Source of the DNA: Erodium maritimum | Lineage: Eukaryota; Streptophyta; Magnoliopsida; Geraniales; Geraniaceae | Assembly (NCBI GenBank): GCA_963921825.1 | Contig: OY997594.1 | Coordinates: forward strand, 69,040,221-69,104,220 | Direction: 5' to 3' | DNA: 64,000 nt | Made by a program: the position numbers and the translations under genes | Part shown: positions 55,907 through 64,000 of the stretch, piece after piece | Layout: each line of letters starts with the position of its first letter | Position numbering within the stretch: the stretch's first letter is position 1 | The notes under the pieces: generated by a model | Told to the model about the DNA's origin: nothing | Seen by the model: the letters and a program-made list of their open reading frames with translations, nothing else | Databases searched by the model: none

Positions 55907-56909
55907 TTTAACAAAATTTGATTACGATGGTTTTTTTCTTTGAACAAAATTTGATTACGGTGATTAATTACAATACTATGTAACATGTATTTTCTTTTAG
56001 TGATTTGTAGTCTCCTATAGACCGATTCCTTAATAAAATCAATCAAAATTGTTTATTTTTATAATTTATAACTTTTTTCTTATTATTTTTTCTACTACAG
56101 TGATTATTTTCCGTCTATCACTCTGCAGGAGTTCATTTGTTTTGATCTCTATATCTATCTAGGTCACACCAGATAAGCTTTCTAATATCCGATCTTTCGT
56201 ATTTAATGCAGTAATTTTTAATCTTCTTGTCCTCATTTTTTTTAATTGTGGTGAAGGATTTAGGTACATGTAACAATGAGTTGAATGAAATGGAAGAGCA
56301 CTCTTATAACAGACACGACTACGGTCATGTTGTTTCCCAAAATCCATCACTAACGCTACTATCCTTATCGAAGTTAATAGTTTTATTTCTTCTTCGGAGC
56401 TAATAGACAGGTTGAATATGATCGTCTAATGTTAGACAGGTCGTGAGAACGAGAAGAGTTCTCTCACTTAGGTTGATCCTAAGTTACATTCTTTAAAATG
56501 GTTTGTAACTGAGAAAGACGGAGTGATCCTGTAAAGTGTACTTCAACCTTGTTGAGTCAATATTTGTAATCCAAAGGTCCATTGCCCTCCCTAGATGTGT
56601 ATGTTGTCCACCGAACTGTATTAATAGACTCGTTGTGTCCTTGCTTTTTGATTGTTTATTTCTTCTTCTGCAAATGTCACAATCTATGAGCATTTGGGTT
56701 GGCGACGAAAAGCCAACGTTTTGCTATCAATGTTTAGTATATGTCAATAGAATCAACTCAGATGAAGCTGAACAACGACAGAAAGGAGTGATGTCTAAGC
56801 AACAACGGTATGAATATCGCCACCTAGAACCACCAGCGCCATAAGATATATTTGAGTTGACAAATAATTGGCCCTTGTTTAAATCAAAATTGATACAACA
56901 AATAGACAC
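55907..56909. other. AT-rich intergenic, possible transposon 5' part
   Basis: No intact gene. The last few hundred bases precede a Harbinger transposase relic and may be its unrecognisable 5' portion. Short duplications of ACAAAATTTGATTACG occur near 55913 and 55943. Confidence 0.4.
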
Positions 56910-57418
56910 CAGTACAATCTTCCTTATTATTTGGCTGATGGTATTTACTCTTCGTGGCCAGTATTTGTGAAAACAATTCGGTTGGCTCAACTTCCAAAGC
57001 ACAAGAAAATTGCTCAACTCCAAAAAGTCTGTGGGAAGGATGTTGAACGATCATTTGGGATCCTCCAAATTCGATTCACATTAACACTCGTCTGAATCGA
57101 ATGTGGAAGCCCTCATCATTTGGCATAATCATGAATGCATATGTGATCATCCACAATATAGTTGTCAAGACAAAACGTCATACGTATAAAGATTACATTA
57201 CACAAATGAATGAAAATGGGTCAAACGAACTACAATTCAAGCAAAAAACCTTTGTCCACGCCCATGTCATACTAACAAACAAAGAAATAATCCACAAGAA
57301 AAGAATGTTTCATGAGTTGTCGCAACAACTTTTCTATCAACTTCGGTTTTGCTTTAGTTTAGAGCATTCCAAGTCCTTCAATCTGACCGAGTTTGACACA
57401 ATTTCATTTCCAGTCTAA
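56910..57418 (+). pseudogene. PIF/Harbinger transposase relic (DDE_Tnp_4)
   Basis: One frame (56910-57095) reads QYNLPYYLADGIYSSWPVF, FVKTIRLAQLPKHKK and CGKDVERSFGILQIRF, the C-terminal catalytic block of Harbinger/ALP1-like DDE proteins. YYLADGIYP and KDVERxFGxLQ are family hallmarks. A stop at 57093 and a frameshift lead to a second frame (57101-57418) with FGIIMNAYVIIHNIVV, the next conserved helix. The N-terminal two-thirds is missing or unrecognisable. It cannot encode an active transposase. Confidence 0.85.
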
Positions 57419-58194
57419 GAGGTAAGCTGTAAACAGCATAAAGAACCTAAGCATATCATGATTGTTCTTTCAACTACAAATATAATATTCAAGTCAAGTT
57501 CCTTAACGATGCAGAAAGAACCTCTTTCAATGAATCATAGATCTCTTCTTTCCTCTTCCTTTTCATCTCTTTATCTCCCCGTTATGTGTTCTTTATATGA
57601 CTCACCAGAATCAAGACCACCCAAATGCACAAAAAAGCTTACTTTCCCTTTCCTGAGACAACCCCACTAACAAAAGGCATGCCCTTGCTTTTATTGCCTG
57701 GTTTGTGAGAGTTTCATGCATCCAAAACTAAACCATGCTTTTGCCTAAAGTCATCACTAATTAGGCCAACAGAGATTGGTCCACAGAAACCTAACCCCTT
57801 TCACTACCAGTTGAAAACCAGATAAATTTGGTCAGTCAATGTTATATTCACCTAAACTGTTCCAAATGTAACTTATATCTAGTCAACAGAAAAAAAGTTA
57901 TCATGATCCCAAAACAAGGTATCAACAAAAAATAGTTCAGCATAGATTAAAATTCAAAACACAAGCTACAAAATTACAAAATGAAAATGGATAACTTACC
58001 AAGAATTTGAAGCTTAAAAACAGAAATCGATCCTATGATAATACGAGGCTGCAAATCCCCAAAATCTACCACCTTCAGTGGAAGGCTACACATCAGATAG
58101 GAAGAGCAACATCTCCTTTTCGATTCCACATCCAAAACAGCATGATGCGCAAGGGAATATGCAGCCTGTTCACGACAGAGAAAACTGCTCCTGC
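57419..58194. other. Intergenic and 3' side of the minus-strand MCTP gene
   Basis: Nothing gene-like. Some of it is probably the 3' UTR of the MCTP gene ending at 58195. A minus-strand AATAAA equivalent (TTTATT at 57690-57695) is the nearest candidate signal noted, but it is far away. Confidence 0.4.
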
Positions 58195-60528
58195 TCATAA
58201 CATGCAGTCTGTTCTTGCTGGCAACCTTCTGAAGAAATTGAGAGGCACGGAGGGAAGCTTGTGCCGGAACCTGGGGTGTCTCAACACGTAAAACCCAGTC
58301 AGAAGGGCCACAACTTGGAATGGTGTGACATATAGCACTATGGCAGCAACCAGGCAGAAAAGCACGAACAGGGCAGTAGCTCTCGGATCTCGCCAGCTCA
58401 GCAAAGATTGCAGTCTCTCCCCTTGAGTAGCCATGTCACCAACCACAGTCTGAATCCTCCCGGCTATGCTTCGCAACCGATCATATCTCATTCGGACTAT
58501 ATCTGAGGGTCTGGAGGTTGGGAATGTATCGAATTCTTCATCAAGTTCGTCCGGATGTGCATTCTCGGCGTGAGAGAGACGAGTGTCCATGTGAGGAGGA
58601 TGCCTCGGCCTCCATCTGTAATACCATACTCCAATGAGGAATAGGTAAAGGAAAATGGTGGGCAAGATTAGCTCTGGATACATCACCAGTATAATAAACA
58701 AGATGTGAATCAGAACTGTAGTGATTGGATTTTTCCAATTGCAGATCTGATCGAACCATCTTCCAACAGCGATTAAACCACTCAGGACTCCCATGATCCT
58801 GAAAAAATTAGCCTTGCTTCTTCTCATACTCCACATATGGGACCCCACGTCCAGCATATACTCCACTACCTCCTTCCTCAATGGTGGTTCGGCCCGACTT
58901 AGCCTCATTGAGACAATCTGAGTGGCCTGGTGCCTCAAGCTATCGAGCTGGGTAACAGTCAGAGGATGAATATAGTGCATCTTTGGCAACAAGGGATGCG
59001 AGTACATGTGCATCATATTTAACAAAGACGAGCAAGTGAACCTCACAGCCAAATGAATTTCACCCATCTTCTTGACCCCATTGGGATGAAGAACTAAGAG
59101 TGGATAGGAGTGAGTATAAACCCGATCAGTTTCAAGAGTGGACAGGCGAATCCTTACCTTGCCAATCCTTGGATCCTTCGCCCCTCCAGCCTTGTCGCCA
59201 CCATGCAGATGACAATTATCGAACACCCCAATGGTAATGACAGTACAGGGATCAAAAACCTCCCAAGTATATTGTTCATTCCATTTGGGGGCAGGACTGT
59301 CTATAATGGTCCTTGTCCGGACCCACTTCTGCCCGTATTTTGCCACACAATATGCATCAGTTGTTCCACGACCATCTTTTGTCTTCATTGGCATCAACCC
59401 CACAGCACTCAGAATACCCACCTCCAGAACACCAATGCTAGACTTCCATAATTGTTTGGCCGTTGGTCGCAGATCACTACTATGGTGTGTAGATTCATCC
59501 AGAACGTGATAACCACCTTCCAAACAAACCCTCATGTGAATCCTGCTAGCAAACTTGACTTCCTTCTTCTTTTCCCCATCAACAATAACATGTTTCTCTA
59601 GATTAAACCACCTAGTGTTCACAGGTTTATGATCCAACCTTCGGTCCACATACTGCAAAGGAATAGCACACCTACCCAACACCTCATCTTTGTTTGGGGC
59701 AACCCTGTCTTCTACGCTCAGAATTAGAGGTTCCTCGAAAGGTTCTGATGCTACGAACATCAAATCCTCATTCCACATGGGATTGATACCCCTAATCTGA
59801 GAAATTCTAGTTCTCAATGCCTGGTTCCCCAGTATAGCTTTTACATAAACTTCAGGGTACCGGCCCTTATCAGTTGGTATCAAATCCTGAGCTTCAATGA
59901 CATTAACTCTCAGGTACCAGAGCTTGGGAGAGAGATATACCTTGGATCGAATATTCGCAAGGCCATCGCTTCCACTAACAGTTGCTGCATCCGAATGCCA
60001 TGCTTCTGGAAATGCCTCATCTGCTTGTGTACCCATCCACACAGCCAACATTAGCTCACCCTTAACCTTGTCTGATTTCCTATCTTCCAACCTATACCAT
60101 TGTGGTGCCAGAGGACTATCTGGCGGGACCCTTTTGGGGACCTCACTCAGATCAAACATAACCCTTCCCATGAAGTCATCTTTAACAAAATCCTTATCCT
60201 TCACAATAACTTCAAGTACCGAGGCCTGAAGCCGGTCTTTCGAGAAGGCAAAAACCTGGTTCCACTCTGGATTAGATTTCTTCTCAAAATGCCGGGTTGT
60301 GCCCTTGTAGTTTCCAAGCTTAACTTCAACATAAGGATCACAACTGCCTGTAACATCTTTCCCTGGTAAGTCCTTAGCCTTGACCACACGCACATAGAGG
60401 TATTGCATCTGCTCAACCAAGTCATAGGTGCTTGTGTGCTTGTCACTGCCGATCTTTCCTCCTCCCAAGTGAGGATTGGTCTCCTTCAAGGCATAGTCCT
60501 CCTTTGGAGGTGGCCTTGGTGGCATCAT
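58195..60528 (-). CDS. FTIP3: MCTP, FTIP3/4/7-type multi-C2 membrane protein
   Basis: A single coding exon of 777 residues from ATG 60528. The frame is open seven codons upstream, but a splice acceptor (TTTGATTCAG) abuts this ATG, so the shorter start is right. Three C2 domains (about 45-145, 205-310, 365-480) precede two hydrophobic segments (about 600-637 and 717-749) in the PRT_C region. The N-terminus (EDYALKETNPHLGGGKIG, then STYDLVEQMQYLYVRVVKA) marks the FTIP3/4/7 branch rather than FTIP1. Known members act in ER-plasma-membrane contact at plasmodesmata and in trafficking of shoot-meristem and other mobile regulators. It is intact; the exact orthologue (FTIP3, 4 or 7) cannot be fixed here. 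Confidence 0.93.
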   Translation of the reverse strand: MMPPRPPPKEDYALKETNPHLGGGKIGSDKHTSTYDLVEQMQYLYVRVVKAKDLPGKDVTGSCDPYVEVKLGNYKGTTRHFEKKSNPEWNQVFAFSKDRLQASVLEVIVKDKDFVKDDFMGRVMFDLSEVPKRVPPDSPLAPQWYRLEDRKSDKVKGELMLAVWMGTQADEAFPEAWHSDAATVSGSDGLANIRSKVYLSPKLWYLRVNVIEAQDLIPTDKGRYPEVYVKAILGNQALRTRISQIRGINPMWNEDLMFVASEPFEEPLILSVEDRVAPNKDEVLGRCAIPLQYVDRRLDHKPVNTRWFNLEKHVIVDGEKKKEVKFASRIHMRVCLEGGYHVLDESTHHSSDLRPTAKQLWKSSIGVLEVGILSAVGLMPMKTKDGRGTTDAYCVAKYGQKWVRTRTIIDSPAPKWNEQYTWEVFDPCTVITIGVFDNCHLHGGDKAGGAKDPRIGKVRIRLSTLETDRVYTHSYPLLVLHPNGVKKMGEIHLAVRFTCSSLLNMMHMYSHPLLPKMHYIHPLTVTQLDSLRHQATQIVSMRLSRAEPPLRKEVVEYMLDVGSHMWSMRRSKANFFRIMGVLSGLIAVGRWFDQICNWKNPITTVLIHILFIILVMYPELILPTIFLYLFLIGVWYYRWRPRHPPHMDTRLSHAENAHPDELDEEFDTFPTSRPSDIVRMRYDRLRSIAGRIQTVVGDMATQGERLQSLLSWRDPRATALFVLFCLVAAIVLYVTPFQVVALLTGFYVLRHPRFRHKLPSVPLNFFRRLPARTDCML

Positions 60529-60916
60529 CTGAATCAAACATAGATACACAAATCGATTAAAAATTCATGCTTAGGTTGACTTGTTCTTCGTTGTATTGAC
60601 AGATGAAGGGACAGAACATCCAGATTCGAAGGTTCCTAGTAACCAGATAAAATTCTAGCATATATTCAACAAGCACTTACCTGATACAGAAACTAAAATA
60701 TACCTCAATGCTATAAAAGTTGAAGATGGAAAAGGAATCGGAATATTCAAAGCAACAATATATGGATACTGGATACATATAAAAAGGAATGAGATGCATG
60801 GCATTAATTGCTGATATAAAGAACTCAAACCCAAGAATATGGAAACAAAACTCAATTCAATTTAGCTGCTGGAACTCTTAGATCATGTCTATAAAATAAA
60901 TACATTTCATAATTAC
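60529..60916 (-). other. 5'-UTR intron 2 of the minus-strand MCTP gene
   Basis: On the minus strand, donor CAAG|GTAATT at 60917/60916 and acceptor TTTGATTCAG at 60529. It separates a short leader exon (60917-60980) from the coding exon. Confidence 0.65.
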
Positions 60917-61525
60917 CTTGAATGGGTATTACTGAAACTGATGAGTTCCCTCAGAAGCTTCAGATCTGAACACTTACAACCTGCAGAAATCAAAATCACA
61001 AAATGCCTCCGTCAGATAGAAGGAAAGCTGAATCCTTTCGGAAATGTTCAAGATCTATGCAGAGAACGAAAGAATCCCAGAAAGTGGAGCGTGTTTGGTT
61101 ACTCGGAAAATGCAGGAAAAGGAAGTAAAGTGCTAGAAACTTCAGGAAAACCACACTTTTATTTCATCCGTTAACACCGACAGCAAGTAAAAACCACAGA
61201 TCAAACCAGACGAAGAACACCACAGCCCAGTTAAGCTTTTTTCCTTTTCGTTCTCAACAAAATCCCCTCCTCTCCACATTTCCTTGATTTTCTCGGCAAC
61301 CAAACAGACCAAAGATGGTTTTTTTTAAAGCATTTCCGAACGAAACCCAGATTTAATCACTCCCCATGAACAAAACCCAGATGAAAGATGTAGAAATTAC
61401 CTCAACACACCGCCGACTGAAGAATTCGAAGAACACAAAGCCCTAGAGTTCCATCATGACAAAACAGAGCAGTGGCAGGCGGAAGAAGAAGACATGGCTG
61501 AGATGGGTTGTTGAGAGATAAGGGA

Positions 61526-61562
<37 letters not shown>

Positions 61563-61700
61563 CTACAATGTATAGAGAGATAAAATTTGATTTGATGAAT
61601 CCGAGAGGAAACAGAGGGAGAGAGAGAGGAGCAATGGCTTGTTACTCCATTTTCTCTCTCTTTTATGTTTATGGTTTTTAGAGAGAGAAAATAAGTGGGA
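60917..61700 (-). promoter_or_regulatory. Leader exons, intron 1 and promoter of the MCTP gene
   Basis: The minus strand shows acceptor TTTCTGCAG before a leader exon 60917-60980. Upstream, donor TTGAG|GTAATTTC at 61401/61400 gives intron 1 (60981-61400). The first leader exon ends at 61401, and transcription probably starts between 61450 and 61700, where pyrimidine-rich minus-strand sequence lies. Confidence 0.55.
61529..61559. repeat. (GA)n dinucleotide repeat in the MCTP leader
   Basis: About fifteen GA units (CT on the transcribed strand), followed within 100 bp by more GAGAGA. Such tracts in plant leaders are bound by BPC/GAGA factors; use here is inferred. Confidence 0.9.
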
Positions 61701-61749
61701 CCCAGGTCATGCGTGTCTGGGACAATGGTCGGACTCCACTTCACACGTG

Positions 61750-63333
61750 CGGCGACCGTTGCGTTTCGGATTTGTTTATTTATTTATTTGAATTTTCAAA
61801 CTAGAATAAAATATTAGAAAGAAATTAATTACTCTCTCTGTTTTGGTAAAAGAAACGAAAGTTGGTGGAAGATTTGTCTTCTCACATGTCATTGGATTCC
61901 CCGTCGGTTATTTTCTGACTCGTTTTATTCGAGGGTTGATTATATAAATATAGTGTTAACAAGAGATTAATTTTACATGACGTGTATTTAAAAGTAGACG
62001 ATAAGAATAAGGTGGATAAGTTTTTAAGTTAGAAAAAATAATTTTTATTTAACATAAATAGATTTTTTATGACTTACAAAACCGTATAATATAATGTTAA
62101 TGTAGATCCAAACAGTGAACTAAAAAGGATACGATTCAACTTATTGTCGGAATAAACCTAGTATCTTGACTCGATGATGTGATTGTCAGCTCTACAGGCT
62201 CGATTATAGATGGGATAATGAAATAGAAATCAATTCATGTTTCGGCTCAGATTTTACTAACTTGCTTGAGTGTGCAGTGAACTAATTCAGGTGCCTCGCG
62301 TCGTATCAGGATGAGCACACTAGTTGGGCAAGGAATAACTCATGAAGTGGTGGAGGATAACGTCCACCAGGGAGCGGCGTAGTCCACTTCATAAACCCCC
62401 TGACGTCACTGGTCTTGGCGAGACTGCATGCAATGCTCGTTGTATCTTCTGGGGGTCTTCCTCTATTTCGCCCGGGTGGGACATATGTAGAGCACATTTC
62501 TTTCGTTTGGCTCTTGCTTGTTCAGGGGCCAGGAGACAAAGCTTATATTGTAGTAAATCTTGTACCTGAAACGAAAAACGAGACTCACATCGAAAAATCA
62601 ATGGATTCGTAGAAATAAACATACGTGATTGAATTTTTAATGATCACCAATCACTTTATTATCCAACAACAAATCCTAACGCCTAGTCGATAAATATTGG
62701 GTTGGGAAAAATTGGTTGGGGACTTATGTGCAAGATTTGGAAGTGATGTGTGTATCGATCAGGTTCCTGAAGCCATTGATGGAGGTGCTCGCCACAAAGC
62801 AAGACGCCAATGTGCAGATTAGGGGTTCGTGGTCGTGGTGACGGTGATTCTCCTTCTGGTGCTTTAATGGTAAAGTGCACGACGGTAGAGGGAGATTGGG
62901 GTTCTATATGGTATGTGAATGGTCGATTTGGATGCTTCGACCTCTTAGCATCCGATGTGGGTATGTGGCTATCAATGGTGTTGTTACTCCATGACAAATG
63001 ACAAGAATAGGGGTGTCGATAGGTGGCGGGTGGTGGTGAAGGAAACCATTCAAGCCCCTTTGAGATGACGCCTGATGGGGGCTGATGTAGGAGGTAGGAC
63101 TAGGATCGATTGGTCAAGTTCGGATATAGACCAGATCGATGTAATGGGAAGGTAAAACAAAGCTTAGGAAAGGTCTATTAAACAACCTCATCGGACCAAA
63201 TGAGCTCCTAGAACATGTGTAAGATTGTAGGAGAAACCACAACGTACCCAAAAATGCAAATTTGAGTTCCTATTTGAAGAATCGGAGACGGGATCCGAAC
63301 GTTACTAGAGTCGGAGAGCCGAGCGGCTCGAAT
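61750..63333. other. Intergenic, nothing firmly recognised
   Basis: AT-rich to about 62250. 62280-62620 is balanced in composition with 60-77-codon frames on both strands that match nothing I know. 62700-63333 may be the internal leader of the LTR element that follows, but shows no gag. Confidence 0.4.
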
Positions 63334-63346
63334 CCTCTGATAGAAA

Positions 63347-64000
63347 TGTTGGGTTTTATTGCCCAGGACAAGTCACACCTTGTACCATGTCATTTGAGTT
63401 AATAATAGTTGGCAAACATTTTATCATCATTTATCGTAACGTTAATGAAGCTGTGAATATGTTGGTTTCTATAAGGTATTGAAGAACATTTCCTTAATAG
63501 TAGAACACTTATAAATAAAGGAGTTAGTCCATTCACTCATCCCTAGCCTAAACCGATAGTTAGAGCTAATACGACTTTCGGCTTTAGGATCGTGTTTTAC
63601 TAATCATGCATATAGAGATATGAGTCAAAATCACATATGCTAAAGAGTTTGACAATGGACGACTCACCTTGAGAATACTCCGTAGAACAGAGACATGAGT
63701 ATCTCTCAATTACCAAAGTAGTTCTTAGTCCAAAGACTATGACATCACCATATGATCTACATGATGTTAATTCATGCCTTGACATAACTAAACGTTAGTC
63801 CTAAACATATGGAAATAAAAGTTATGCTCATATATGGATATGCTTATGTGAGACATGGGTGATGGTCATTGGAACTTGTCACTTGTATTCATACGAATCA
63901 TGTCTTTAAGAGGCACTCTTGATGAGTAGGAAGATTGTAACAGAAGCATGAACATGTGTGTGATTTGTCACTTACAATCCTCACTCACGGTCAAGAACAC
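63347..64000 (-). mobile_element. Probable LTR, running off the right edge
   Basis: On the minus strand the segment ends GCAATAAAACCCAACA at 63347. Next on that strand comes TTTCTATCAGAGGATTCG, which resembles a degenerate initiator tRNA-Met primer site. That makes 63347-64000 the 3' part of a minus-strand 5' LTR. No coding frame; class (Copia likely) is inference. Confidence 0.45.

Noticed and set aside
62306-62622. Possible organelle-derived coding fragment
   Set aside because: Frames of 60-77 codons on both strands, but I could not match them to any mitochondrial or plastid protein I know.

Overview
This is a plant nuclear window, most likely from a eudicot. The evidence is GT-AG introns (several in 5' UTRs), a CYP82-type P450 cluster, two MCTP/FTIP-type multi-C2 membrane proteins, an ABHD18 (DUF2048) hydrolase, and dense plant-type transposons: LTR-gypsy, TRIM, MULE, PIF/Harbinger and L1-type LINEs. 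I cannot name the species.

Layout. 1-5273 is repeats: a long LTR, LINE ORF1 remnants and a LINE insertion. 5623-7261 is an intact two-exon CYP82-type gene. 7408-29490 is almost entirely nested repeats: non-coding LINE-like insertions, LINE ORF1 remnants, a TRIM, MITEs, a short CYP82 exon-1 relic at 14335-14632, and a 2.5 kb gypsy-type LTR with a primer-binding site. 29526-33005 is a second intact CYP82-type gene whose intron carries a 1142-bp MULE. 33.9-43.4 kb holds an ORF1-only LINE, a fold-back element, two PIF/Harbinger-type SANT/NAM-associated relics (one split by a 2850-bp solo LTR) and a retroposon with a 16-bp target duplication. 44-61.5 kb is the gene-rich end: the five-exon ABHD18-like hydrolase (44059-46877, +), an FTIP1-like MCTP (48311-50674, +) and an FTIP3/4/7-type MCTP (58195-60528, -). 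The two MCTP genes point at each other across about 7.5 kb that includes a MITE, a LINE-like insertion, a second TRIM and a Harbinger transposase relic. The window closes inside another LTR.

How the genes relate. The two P450s are paralogues from a segmental duplication that included their 3' flanks. They probably act on related, unidentified specialised metabolites at the ER. The two MCTPs belong to different subfamilies of ER-plasma-membrane/plasmodesmal tethers; FTIP1 is known to help export the florigen FT. Nothing indicates an operon-like system.

The most interesting pattern is in the non-LTR elements. Several copies have target-site duplications and an intact 3' tail, yet carry only ORF1 (RRM or DUF4283/zinc-knuckle type) and no endonuclease-reverse transcriptase. 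Simple 5' truncation would remove ORF1 first, so these look like non-autonomous 'half-LINEs'. A sister group appears to be wholly non-coding. All boundaries were read by eye; no alignment or database search was run.
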